Shown: in pieces, positions 8,283-15,581 of the stretch
Numbering within the stretch: position 1 is the stretch's first letter
Layout: each line of letters starts with the position of its first letter
DNA from: an uncultured Lachnospiraceae bacterium
Lineage (GTDB): Bacteria; Bacillota; Clostridia; Lachnospirales; Lachnospiraceae
Reading direction: 5' to 3'
Assembly (NCBI GenBank): GCA_947574135.1
Contig: CANPIM010000005.1
Coordinates: forward strand, 1-64,000
Length of the DNA: 64,000 nucleotides
Program-made: the position numbers and the translations under genes
The notes under the pieces: model-generated
What the model saw: only the letters and a program-made list of their open reading frames with translations
Database searches by the model: none
What the model was told of the DNA's origin: nothing

Positions 8283-9143
8283 ATGTGGATTGCCGATAAC
8301 TGGATGGATTATGAAGTTTTGGATACCTCTGAGGGAGAAAAGCTGGAGCGCTGGGGGGATTATGAGCTGGTGAGACCGGATCCGCAGGTTATCTGGAATA
8401 CTCCCAAAACCCTGCCCGGCTGGACCAGGCCCAACGCCCATTATCACCGGAGCCAGAAGGGCGGCGGGGAGTGGGAATTTTTCAGCCTGCCAGAGCAGTG
8501 GAGCATTTGTTACCGGAACCTTACCTTTCAGCTAAAGCCCTTTAGCTTTAAGCACACAGGCCTTTTTCCGGAGCAGGCCGCCAACTGGGACTGGTTCAGT
8601 GAAAAAATCCGCGCGGCCGGCCGGCCAGTGAAGGTCTTAAACCTCTTTGCCTACACGGGAGGCGCCACCCTGGCGGCTGCCCAGGCCGGGGCCTCTGTCA
8701 CCCATGTGGACGCCTCCAAGGGCATGGTGGCCTGGGCCAAGGAAAACGCACGCTCCTCTGGCCTTGAGAATGCTCCCATCCGCTGGCTGGTGGATGACTG
8801 TGTGAAATTTGTGGAGCGGGAGATCCGCCGGGGGAATCACTACGATGCCATTATTATGGACCCACCCTCCTATGGACGGGGGCCCAAAGGGGAAATCTGG
8901 AAGATGGAGACCTCCATCCACCCCTTCCTCCGGCTTTGCACCAGACTTTTAAGTCCCAAGCCTTTGTTTTTCCTTCTCAACTCCTACACCACCGGCCTGG
9001 CTCCCGCTGTTCTGACCTACCTCTTGTCCACGGAGCTAAAGCCCTATTCCGGTCGGGTAGACGCCCAGGAAATCGGACTGCCGGTTCGCTCAACGGGGCT
9101 TATTCTGCCCTGCGGGGCCAGCGGGCGTTGGGAGGGACTATAG
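8283..9143 (+). CDS. Class I SAM-dependent methyltransferase, RlmI/RlmK-like
   Basis: A 286-residue methyltransferase. Motif I is VLNLFAYTGGATLAAAQAGA (about residue 118), followed by VTHVDASKGMVAWAKENA, and motif IV is IIMDPPSYGRGPKGE. The DPPSY form is typical of RlmI/RlmK-like rRNA cytosine-C5 or guanine methyltransferases and of YccW relatives. The N-terminal PUA domain of RlmI is absent. The substrate is most likely RNA, but that is inference. AAAGGAGA overlaps the end of the upstream ThrE gene, so translation is probably coupled. Confidence 0.85.
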   Translation: MWIADNWMDYEVLDTSEGEKLERWGDYELVRPDPQVIWNTPKTLPGWTRPNAHYHRSQKGGGEWEFFSLPEQWSICYRNLTFQLKPFSFKHTGLFPEQAANWDWFSEKIRAAGRPVKVLNLFAYTGGATLAAAQAGASVTHVDASKGMVAWAKENARSSGLENAPIRWLVDDCVKFVEREIRRGNHYDAIIMDPPSYGRGPKGEIWKMETSIHPFLRLCTRLLSPKPLFFLLNSYTTGLAPAVLTYLLSTELKPYSGRVDAQEIGLPVRSTGLILPCGASGRWEGL

Positions 9144-9199
9144 GTGTTAAGAACCTGTTAAAAACTTGACAAAATCCTGTTAAGGTTTCCCCATTTCTC

Positions 9200-9228
9200 T
9201 TTTCAGTCTCCGGATTCCCTGCTAAAAT
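9200..9228 (+). promoter_or_regulatory. Candidate promoter for the 47-aa peptide
   Basis: TTTTCA (9200-9205) and TAAAAT (9223-9228) with 17 bases between lie just before the small gene at 9261. A TTGACA at 9169-9174 has no matching -10 box. Confidence 0.45.
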
Positions 9229-9260
9229 GAGGCTGTTCAGAGCAAAAGGAGGGAAATCAT

Positions 9261-9404
9261 ATGAATATTGGACTGATTATCATTGCATTAGTAGGCGGAC
9301 TGTCCGGAGGACTGGCTACCATATATCTTACCTTTAGTTTTCCGGCCGTACTTATCTGGAAGGTATACCGCAGAATCGTTCACAAGATTCCGCTGACCAA
9401 ATAG
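9261..9404 (+). CDS. Small membrane protein, 47 aa
   Basis: The reading frame MNIGLIIIALVGGLSGGLAT... continues through TIYLTFSFPAVLIWKVYRRI and ends PLTK. It is preceded by an excellent ribosome site (AAAAGGAGGG, 9244-9253) and followed by a terminator-like hairpin. One long or two short hydrophobic stretches with a basic tail (KVYRRIVHK) suggest a single-pass or hairpin membrane peptide. No homologue is recognised. The promoter, ribosome site and terminator make it a convincing independent gene. Confidence 0.7.
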   Translation: MNIGLIIIALVGGLSGGLATIYLTFSFPAVLIWKVYRRIVHKIPLTK

Positions 9405-9413
9405 AAGATTCTC

Positions 9414-9459
9414 CATACAGGCATCCGAAGGTTTACTGCCGCTTTCGGATGCCTGTATG
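9414..9459. terminator. Hairpin between convergent genes
   Basis: A 16-base-pair perfect stem (9414-9429 with 9444-9459, arms CATACAGGCATCCGAA and complement) with a 14-base loop separates the small plus-strand gene from the minus-strand YbaK gene. The U-tracts are poor on both sides, so termination efficiency is uncertain. Confidence 0.6.
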
Positions 9460-9479
9460 ATTGAAAAGACTATGGAAGG

Positions 9480-10037
9480 TCAGGGTAAATCTACAAAAAC
9501 CGGCTCATGCTTCACAGCCGGCAGGAATTTCTCCAGAATCTCCTTCATGGGAATCTTCAGACTGGAGGTATTGATACAGGGATGACATCCCAGATATTCC
9601 TCCTCTGCTATCTCCTTTTCCATCAATAGCTTCACCCGGTTCTCCTTATCATTCATCAGCCCCAGAATGCTCACCGATCCCGGCTGAATGTCCAAAAGCT
9701 CCTCCATATGCTCCGCCGAGGCAAAGGACAGACGGGTGGTGCCTATCTGCTTTGACAGATCCTTTGTCTTAAACTGCTTATTTCCCGGCATAAGAAGCAG
9801 ATAAAATTCCGTCTTTTTGGCATTGCAAAGCAAAAGATTTTTGCAGATCTCAATCCCCAGAAGCTCATCCACCCCGCGGCAGGCCTCAATGGTGGGAATG
9901 ACATCGTGGTCCACCCGCCAGTAAGTTATGCCTAACTCATCCAGCAGATCATAGGTACGCAGCTCCTTGGGGAGACGCCCCTCCCCATTTTCCGGCCGTC
10001 CCCGATACAGGGTCCGGTCGATCCAAATATGTTCCAT
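9480..10037 (-). CDS. YbaK/EbsC-type aminoacyl-tRNA deacylase
   Basis: A 185-residue protein of the YbaK/ProX/PrdX family, which hydrolyses mischarged tRNAs (for example Ala- or Cys-tRNAPro). It shows VIPTIEACRGVDELLG, then NLLLCNAKKTEFYLLLMPGNK with the catalytic lysine region, then TTRLSFASAEHMEELLDIQPGSVSILGLMND, where G-S-V-x-x-x-G-L is the family hallmark, and HPCINTSSLKI near the C terminus. It most resembles PrdX/ProX. The start at 10037 follows GAGAGGAGA; longer in-frame versions overlap the next gene. It follows the DUF3006-like gene by 13 bases. Confidence 0.88.
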   Translation of the reverse strand: MEHIWIDRTLYRGRPENGEGRLPKELRTYDLLDELGITYWRVDHDVIPTIEACRGVDELLGIEICKNLLLCNAKKTEFYLLLMPGNKQFKTKDLSKQIGTTRLSFASAEHMEELLDIQPGSVSILGLMNDKENRVKLLMEKEIAEEEYLGCHPCINTSSLKIPMKEILEKFLPAVKHEPVFVDLP

Positions 10038-10050
10038 CACAATCTCCTCT

Positions 10051-10221
10051 CTAAACCATACGATACTCAAAGTACTCGTAATGCAGATGGCTCCCCTCCA
10101 TAATCTCCGGCGGAAGCAGCGCCCGGGCCACCAGCTTTTCATCCTCCGACTCCACATCGGTCCGCTGAAGCACCGCATAATCCCCCTCAATCCGAAGCAC
10201 CACATAAGTAAAGGGTCCCAT
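10051..10221 (-). CDS. Small DUF3006-like protein, 56 aa
   Basis: A short protein with the layout of DUF3006 family members: an initial strand with RIEGDYAVLQ, a central charged turn and LLPPEIMEGSHLHY near the end, as in the LPEGAKEGD block of that family. The start at 10221 is chosen because AAAAGGAGGG lies just upstream; a longer form from 10278 would run through the fba terminator. Function unknown. It is cotranscribed with the YbaK gene. Confidence 0.65.
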   Translation of the reverse strand: MGPFTYVVLRIEGDYAVLQRTDVESEDEKLVARALLPPEIMEGSHLHYEYFEYRMV

Positions 10222-10260
10222 AAGCCTTCCCTCCTTTTTCACAGCCTCTTCTGTCTTGTT

Positions 10261-10297
10261 AAAAAACAGAGAAACCACAGCCCTGTGATTTCTCTGT
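10261..10297 (-). terminator. Rho-independent terminator of fba
   Basis: Read on the minus strand, ACAGAGAAATCACAG and CTGTGGTTTCTCTGT (15 bp, one mismatch) enclose a very short loop and are followed by TTTTTT. It lies 46 bases after the aldolase stop and separates it from the DUF3006/YbaK pair. Confidence 0.85.
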
Positions 10298-10342
10298 CTC
10301 TATTTACTTGCCTATGCTGTTTTTGGAAATAACCGGTAATTC

Positions 10343-11281
10343 TCAGGCCTTTCCGGCGCTGCCCAGCACATCCTGAATCTTGTGAGCAACCACAGCCTTT
10401 ACATTTGCCCGGGCAACAGTGAGATACTGTCTGGGATCAAAGTAATCCGGATGCTCATTCATCACCTGGCGGATACCTGCAGTCAGGCCCAGACGAAGGT
10501 CAGAGTCAATGTTGATCTTGCACACAGCAGATCTGGCAGCCTCACGCAGCTGATCCTCGGGAACGCCGATGGCATCCTTCAAGGCGCCGCCATTCTCGTT
10601 GATAATCTTTACGTACTCCTGGGGAACAGAGGATGCTCCGTGAAGAACAATGGGGAAGCCCGGAATCCGCTTCTCGATCTCATGGAGAATGTCGAAGCGA
10701 AGCTGGGGCTTGGTGCCCGGCTTAAACTTGAATGCGCCATGGCTTGTACCAATGGCGATGGCCAGGGAATCTACACCCGTCTTGGTTACGAACTCCTCAA
10801 CCTCCTCCGGCTGTGTATAGGAGGAATCCTCAGCAGATACGTTTACATCATCCTCAATACCGGCCAGCTTGCCCAGCTCAGCCTCTACCACTACGCCGCG
10901 CTCATGAGCATAGTCCACAACCTTCTTGGTCAGCTCAATATTCTCAGCAAAAGCATACTTGGAGCCGTCGATCATAACAGAGGTGAATCCGCCGTCGATG
11001 CAGGACTTGCAGATCTCAAAATCTGCGCCGTGATCCAGATGCAGAGCAATGGGAATATTGGGGTTCTCAGCCAGGGCGGCCTCAACCAGCTTTACCAGGT
11101 AGGTATGATTTGCATACTTTCTGGCCCCTGCAGATACCTGGAGAATAATGGGGGAATTCAGCTCGCCGGCTGCCTCTGTGATAGCCTGTACGATCTCCAT
11201 GTTGTTTACGTTAAAAGCTCCGATTGCATAGCCGCCGTCATAGGCCTTTTTGAACATTTCTGTTGTTGTTACTAATGCCAT
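10343..11281 (-). CDS. fba: Class II fructose-1,6-bisphosphate aldolase
   Basis: A 312-residue zinc-dependent aldolase, cleaving fructose-1,6-bisphosphate to dihydroxyacetone phosphate and glyceraldehyde 3-phosphate in glycolysis. Zinc ligands are in IALHLDHGAD (about residue 80), VVEAELGKLAGIED, IAIGTSHGAFKF and FPIVLHGASSVPQE; the phosphate-binding NIDSDLR lies near the C terminus. Length is normal for the type with a long C-terminal arm. It is a single-gene unit with its own promoter (11321-11349) and terminator (10261-10297). Confidence 0.96.
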   Translation of the reverse strand: MALVTTTEMFKKAYDGGYAIGAFNVNNMEIVQAITEAAGELNSPIILQVSAGARKYANHTYLVKLVEAALAENPNIPIALHLDHGADFEICKSCIDGGFTSVMIDGSKYAFAENIELTKKVVDYAHERGVVVEAELGKLAGIEDDVNVSAEDSSYTQPEEVEEFVTKTGVDSLAIAIGTSHGAFKFKPGTKPQLRFDILHEIEKRIPGFPIVLHGASSVPQEYVKIINENGGALKDAIGVPEDQLREAARSAVCKINIDSDLRLGLTAGIRQVMNEHPDYFDPRQYLTVARANVKAVVAHKIQDVLGSAGKA

Positions 11282-11320
11282 ATTTGTATCTCCTCACTTT
11301 CAAAATAAGTTGCTGGGTTT

Positions 11321-11349
11321 AGTATACTACAAAATTCCCCTGGCTTCAA
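11321..11349 (-). promoter_or_regulatory. Promoter (TTGAAG-17-TATACT) of fba
   Basis: On the minus strand TTGAAG (11344-11349) and TATACT (11321-11326) are 17 bases apart; the start of transcription is near 11314, about 33 bases before the fba ATG. The ribosome site is GTGAGGAGA. Confidence 0.75.
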
Positions 11350-11388
11350 TGTCCAGTTTGAATTTTTTTGCTGTTTCCCCGGACTTTC

Positions 11389-12831
11389 CTAGCATTTCTC
11401 CATGAGCCGTACATAAAACTCCACGGTCTTTACCAGGGTTTTCACCGGCACCCGCTCATTGTTGCCGTGAATCATCCCCCGCTCCTCCTTAGACAGCTTC
11501 ATGGCGGAAAACTTGTACACCCGATCCGTGATCCGGCAGTAATACCAGGAATCGCTGCAGGCCATCATGAGATAGGGAGCCACCAGCGCCTCCTTCCAGG
11601 TGTCCGCAACCGTCTGGCACAGAATTTCCCATTCCTTACAGGAGGTGTCCGAGTCCGGGGAAGGGTTTCTCCCCTCATAAACCGTCACCTGAATGTTGGG
11701 ATTGTGAATCACCTGCTCCAGGTAATCCCGGGCAGACTCCACCGTATCCTTCCCCATCAGACGAAGATTCATTCCCACGGACGCCTTGGGAGGTATCACA
11801 TTAAAGGCCTTTCCGCCCTCCATCTTTGTCATGGCGCAGGTGGTCCGGAGCATGGCGTTGAGCTCCCCGCCGGATTTTTTGCATACCTTGTCAAAAAGCC
11901 CTTCCAGACACCAGAGATTGGCAAAGAGAAGCTTATAGGCAAAGGTGGAATGCCGCCCCAGCACATCCAGCATCTCCCGCACCGGCTTTGTCAGCTGCCG
12001 GGGGAAGGGATGATTTTCCACATCCACCACCGCCTGGGCCAGTTCTCCCACAATGGTGTGTACGGGAGGCATGGAGGCATGGCCGCCGCCGCTTTTGGCG
12101 TGAAATTCTATGTTGGTCAGCCCCTTCTCTGCAATTCCAATGAGAGCGCATTCCCTGTCTACTCCCGGGAACACCTGCTCCACCACAGCGCCGCCCTCAT
12201 CCACAACCATGGCGGGATGAATGCCCTGCTCCTGGAACCAGTCCACCATGGCCGGACAGGTGGGGCCATTGATCTCCTCCTGGCCGGAAAAAGCAAAGTA
12301 GATATCATGCTCCGGCACAAACCCCCCCTGTATCAGTTTTTCCGCTGCCTCCAGAATACCGCAAAGGGTTCCCTTGGTATCCAAAGTCCCCCGCCCCCAG
12401 AGCATTCCATCCTCCAGAATGCCGGCAAAGGCCGGCTTTTCCCACTGGGATTCCTCCACAGGCACCACATCATAGTGAGACATGAGCACCACCGGATCTC
12501 CCTCCTTTTGCCCCTTCCAGCAATACAGGATTCCGTTTACCCCCAGGAGCCTCCGCTCACAGGTCTCATGTATCCGGGGATACAGCCGGGGAAGGAGATT
12601 CCGGAATTTCTCAAATTCCCCCTGGTCTATGAGTGTCTCGTCATTGTAGGAAACGGTTTTACAGCGGAGCATTTCCTGCATGTCCCTTACGATCCGCTCC
12701 TCGTCCAGCGTCACCTCCCGGGAAGAGGGCGTAAGCTCCGGCCTGGGCTTAAAGCCGATTGCCCGAATAACTAATACACTTAAAAAAATGATAATGATTC
12801 CAGCGATTCCACCTAAAATATACCACAGCAT
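11389..12831 (-). CDS. M20 family metallopeptidase, membrane-anchored
   Basis: A 480-residue M20-family (PM20D1/carboxypeptidase S type) peptidase. After an N-terminal membrane helix (ILGGIAGIIIIFLSVLVIRAIG) it has the metal-site motifs VVLMSHYDVVPV, GRGTLDTKGTL, FSGQEEINGP and VVDEGGAVVEQ. A dimerisation domain follows, and the C-terminal metal ligand block is KFSAMKLSKEERGMIHGNNERV. Such enzymes cleave dipeptides or N-acyl amino acids. It lies directly downstream of the DUF5058 membrane pair with a 68-base gap, so it may act on what that pair moves. Confidence 0.88.
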   Translation of the reverse strand: MLWYILGGIAGIIIIFLSVLVIRAIGFKPRPELTPSSREVTLDEERIVRDMQEMLRCKTVSYNDETLIDQGEFEKFRNLLPRLYPRIHETCERRLLGVNGILYCWKGQKEGDPVVLMSHYDVVPVEESQWEKPAFAGILEDGMLWGRGTLDTKGTLCGILEAAEKLIQGGFVPEHDIYFAFSGQEEINGPTCPAMVDWFQEQGIHPAMVVDEGGAVVEQVFPGVDRECALIGIAEKGLTNIEFHAKSGGGHASMPPVHTIVGELAQAVVDVENHPFPRQLTKPVREMLDVLGRHSTFAYKLLFANLWCLEGLFDKVCKKSGGELNAMLRTTCAMTKMEGGKAFNVIPPKASVGMNLRLMGKDTVESARDYLEQVIHNPNIQVTVYEGRNPSPDSDTSCKEWEILCQTVADTWKEALVAPYLMMACSDSWYYCRITDRVYKFSAMKLSKEERGMIHGNNERVPVKTLVKTVEFYVRLMEKC

Positions 12832-12899
12832 CTTTTCACCTGCGCTCCTTTCTAATTTGCATTCCTTATCTCAAAAGCCCTTCGGTTTACTCTTCGTAC

Positions 12900-13559
12900 C
12901 TATAACATATCTCTTTTATAGAGAATCCTGGCTGCCCCTATGGCAATCAGGGCTCCCACCGGCACCAACACGCCCACAGAGCCCGACAGGGAGGGAACCA
13001 GCAAAAACAGCACAATCATAAACACCAGAGGCGCAATGGAAATCTTCCAGTTTTTGCTCACATACACCACAGCCAGTCCCCCAAACAATGCGGGAAGAAT
13101 ATTGTCAAAGGCGGGCTTTACCGCCGGATTGTCCAAAACAGGGGTCAGGGGCACCAGCATGGCCACTCCAAGGGCAATGATAACCACCGTCACCATGGAG
13201 GACGTAGCCACTGCAATGGTGGAAATCACCTCTCCCTCCTCCGTTCCCGGCTTTACCCTGGCGTTTTCCATGGCCGTCAGGGCTGCCGGAACCTTTAAAT
13301 TGGTAAGGTTTCCCGTCACAAAGGCCAGATAGGAGCCGGCGGTTCCCAGCATGGGGATAAAGGTAATCACCTCGATAATTCCCACAGTCCAGAAAATAGG
13401 CGCCACTCCCAAAAGCCCCTGGAGAACCGGCCTCCAGCCAGGCCAGGCATCATAATAAATACAGGTGATAATGGGATAGGCAAATATCATTCCCAGAGCG
13501 CTCAAAATCCAAATCCGCCCGTAAATATGGGTCATATCCTCATAGCTTCTCTTTTTCAT
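12900..13559 (-). CDS. Integral membrane protein, partner of the DUF5058 protein
   Basis: A 219-residue protein with about six hydrophobic helices (ILSALGMIFAYPIITCIYY, GVAPIFWTVGIIEVITFIPMLG, TSSMVTVVIIALGVAMLVPL and others) and a glycine-rich loop TAGSYLAFVTGNLTNLKVPAAL resembling transporter re-entrant loops. AGGAGG overlaps the stop of the upstream DUF5058 gene and is 9 bases from the ATG at 13559; an ATG at 13568 would touch the ribosome site. The two proteins probably form one complex. I do not recognise the substrate. Confidence 0.75.
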   Translation of the reverse strand: MKKRSYEDMTHIYGRIWILSALGMIFAYPIITCIYYDAWPGWRPVLQGLLGVAPIFWTVGIIEVITFIPMLGTAGSYLAFVTGNLTNLKVPAALTAMENARVKPGTEEGEVISTIAVATSSMVTVVIIALGVAMLVPLTPVLDNPAVKPAFDNILPALFGGLAVVYVSKNWKISIAPLVFMIVLFLLVPSLSGSVGVLVPVGALIAIGAARILYKRDML

Positions 13560-13564
13560 TCTGT

Positions 13565-14290
13565 TCATCCTCCTATCACCGGTGTAATCACAGCCGCAAA
13601 GACCATGGCCCCCAGCATACTGATAGGCAGGGCATAATTCTCCAGCCATTTTAGCTTACACTTTTTTATGAGAATCCCGCAGATTCCCATGAGCAGGGCA
13701 GAAAACAGCAGGACAAAAATGGGAATCCAGCCCTTGAGACCGGAGCGAATATCCGCAAACACCATGCCCAGAAAGGCGGAGATCATGCCCAGAAACATGG
13801 CTGTCATCAGAATGTCTCCCCATTTTCCGTCCTTATTCTTAATTTTTAACAGACCACCCTGGATCTTTTTGATAAACAGAGGCACCCAGATAAGGCCCGG
13901 AAAAATCCCCAAAGTCATTACCCAGGCAATGGCCGTGTACACCGTCGGATCGGTTACTGTCTCCGAGAGGGACACTCCCAGGGCATTGGCCGTAGAGGTG
14001 GCTGCCGGCAGCTCATAGGTAATGGCGCCGATAACGCTTAGGCGCAGCCAGGGAAGGGGAAGTCCCAGAAATTTGGACAGGGTAATCACCCCCAGCAGTA
14101 TGGACACAGCCGGAGCCACGGTAAAAATCCCGGTGGACACCAGGGTCCTGCGCAGCTGGATCATATCCATGCCCAGCTCCCGGCCCCGCCGAAAAGCGCG
14201 GATCAGGAAAAACAGGGACTGTGCAATGACAAACAGGATCACCGCCCCTGCCAAGATAAACAAAAGTGTACTATTTGGATGAAAATTCAT
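13565..14290 (-). CDS. DUF5058 family membrane protein
   Basis: A 241-residue polytopic protein which I associate with DUF5058. It has an N-terminal helix (LFILAGAVILFVIAQSLFFLI), then VAPAVSILLGVITLSKFLGLPLPW, the polar loop AITYELPAATSTANALG, and further helices up to the C terminus. The pairing with a second membrane protein and an M20 peptidase suggests transport of a peptide or amino-acid conjugate, but this is inference from neighbours only. It is first in a three-gene unit with its own promoter at 14342-14370. Confidence 0.75.
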   Translation of the reverse strand: MNFHPNSTLLFILAGAVILFVIAQSLFFLIRAFRRGRELGMDMIQLRRTLVSTGIFTVAPAVSILLGVITLSKFLGLPLPWLRLSVIGAITYELPAATSTANALGVSLSETVTDPTVYTAIAWVMTLGIFPGLIWVPLFIKKIQGGLLKIKNKDGKWGDILMTAMFLGMISAFLGMVFADIRSGLKGWIPIFVLLFSALLMGICGILIKKCKLKWLENYALPISMLGAMVFAAVITPVIGG

Positions 14291-14341
14291 ACCTTCCCTC
14301 TCTTTCTTATCCCAAGTTGGAATGATTTCTTAACAATATTC

Positions 14342-14370
14342 ATAATACATGAAATAGGGTAGGGTGGCAA
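14342..14370 (-). promoter_or_regulatory. Promoter (TTGCCA-17-TATTAT) of the DUF5058-M20 unit
   Basis: TTGCCA (14365-14370) and TATTAT (14342-14347) on the minus strand, 17 bases apart. The start of transcription would be near 14335, leaving a 45-base leader. Confidence 0.6.
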
Positions 14371-14457
14371 GGTGCTAAAGAATTTTCCGGAAGCATTTTC
14401 TTCGCAAATCGGGGAATACTAATAAGACCATGCTTTCTTGCAAAAGAAACTTTTTTG

Positions 14458-14486
14458 TTTACATTATTTTGCGTATGCTTTATACT
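14458..14486 (+). promoter_or_regulatory. Promoter (TTTACA-17-TATACT) of the HTH gene
   Basis: TTTACA (14458-14463) and TATACT (14481-14486) with a 17-base spacer. The transcript begins near 14493 and the ATG is at 14524 after AAAGGAGAC. This promoter excludes the upstream in-frame ATG at 14455. Confidence 0.7.
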
Positions 14487-14523
14487 GAATACTAGAAAAC
14501 CTTTGGAAAAAAGGAGACTTTTT

Positions 14524-15408
14524 ATGGAACTTACCTTTGGGGAACAGATAAAGATTATTTTGAACCGTGAGAATAAAACCATCAAAGAGTTTGCAGAGCT
14601 TACGGAGACCCAAACCGGCCAGTCCTGCTCTCGGCAGAACCTTACGCAGAAACTAAAACGGGATAATTTCCAGGAGCAGGATATGCGCATGCTGGCAGCT
14701 GTCCTGGGCTATAAGGTCCGCATAACCCTGGAGCCTGCCTCCCCGGAGGAGATCGCCGAGGAGCTGGAGACCCTGACCCCCCTGACGCCTGCTCAGGAGG
14801 CGGAACTTATGTCCGTTCTGGGCGGACATTTAAATTTCTCACAAAAGGAGAGCTCTGTAAAAGTTCCCCAGCATACCGGAAACGAAAAGGAAAGCTCCGT
14901 CTGCGCTCCACAGACACTTACCTCTCAGAAGGATGGTACAAAGAAGAGCATAAAGGGCACCCCGTCTGTTCCGCTTGCCAAAAGCAGCTCTCCCCATAAG
15001 AAATCCCCGTCTGCTTCCAAAGAGATCGCAAGGCAGTCCTCCAAGCCTGCCACCGCTTCTCAACCCCCTCAGGATCTTTCTCAAGACCCTATGGAGTCTA
15101 TGCTCAAGGACGCCCGCAGCTTTGCAGCCGCTGTTCAAAAAAAACCGGAAGCCCAGGGCTCCTCTGTCAGCGGGGAGGGCGCACAGGTCCCGGACCCCGG
15201 TCTGCCCGCCGACTGCATCAATCCCTACAACGGCAGGGAGTATCTCACCAACACGGTCCGCAAGCATCCGGAGCTTGCACATTACATTCAGGTGTACGAC
15301 CAGCTGGAGCATGGCTGGGTGGATGTGGCCGAGGACTTTTTCTTAAGATTCCAGGAGCAAAAGCGCCAGATGATGGGAAAGGACTACAGTCAGCCCATCT
15401 ATATTTGA
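14524..15408 (+). CDS. HTH-domain protein with long disordered linker
   Basis: A 294-residue protein in three parts. Residues 1-70 form a helix-turn-helix of the XRE-like kind (FGEQIKIILNRENKTIKEFAELTE... SRQNLTQKLKRDNF... MRMLAAVLGYKVRI), with a short acidic helix after it (EEIAEELETLTPL). Residues about 110-230 are Ser/Lys/Pro-rich and low in complexity. The last 65 residues (CINPYNGREYLTNTVRKHPELAHYI, then a charged helix) look like a separate conserved tail. It is probably a DNA-binding regulator, but no target is evident. It is monocistronic, convergent with the 41-aa gene at 15433. Confidence 0.7.
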   Translation: MELTFGEQIKIILNRENKTIKEFAELTETQTGQSCSRQNLTQKLKRDNFQEQDMRMLAAVLGYKVRITLEPASPEEIAEELETLTPLTPAQEAELMSVLGGHLNFSQKESSVKVPQHTGNEKESSVCAPQTLTSQKDGTKKSIKGTPSVPLAKSSSPHKKSPSASKEIARQSSKPATASQPPQDLSQDPMESMLKDARSFAAAVQKKPEAQGSSVSGEGAQVPDPGLPADCINPYNGREYLTNTVRKHPELAHYIQVYDQLEHGWVDVAEDFFLRFQEQKRQMMGKDYSQPIYI

Positions 15409-15432
15409 GTGTGAAATTCTACGGAGTGGCTG

Positions 15433-15558
15433 CTATTTTTGAGAGCCGGTCAGCCTGGCCAAAAGCCAGACCACAGCCATAATAATCAGGATGGCTACAA
15501 AAATGCCGCTCATGCCCTTTGCCATAATTTCCAGTGACAGCAAAAAATTGTTCCACAT
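15433..15558 (-). CDS. 41-aa single-pass membrane protein, possible OadG-like partner
   Basis: Begins MWNNFLLSLEIMAKGMSGIF and continues through one strongly hydrophobic helix (VAILIIMAVVWLLARL) to a short polar tail. TAGGAGG lies 8 bases before the ATG. It starts 23 bases after the OadB-like gene. Decarboxylase sodium pumps carry a small gamma subunit with one N-terminal helix (OadG), and this peptide has that position and helix but lacks the hydrophilic tail. It is more likely a reduced gamma subunit than chance. Confidence 0.65.
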   Translation of the reverse strand: MWNNFLLSLEIMAKGMSGIFVAILIIMAVVWLLARLTGSQK

Positions 15559-15581
15559 AATAGACCTCCTATTTTTAAATT

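Noticed and set aside
10038..10205. N-terminal extension of the YbaK protein (MWCFGLRG...)
   Set aside because: It overlaps the DUF3006-like gene in another frame and has no ribosome site; the ATG at 10037 has a good one.
14340..14690. Minus-strand open frame opposite the HTH gene
   Set aside because: No ribosome site or domain; it crosses the promoter and coding start of the real plus-strand gene.
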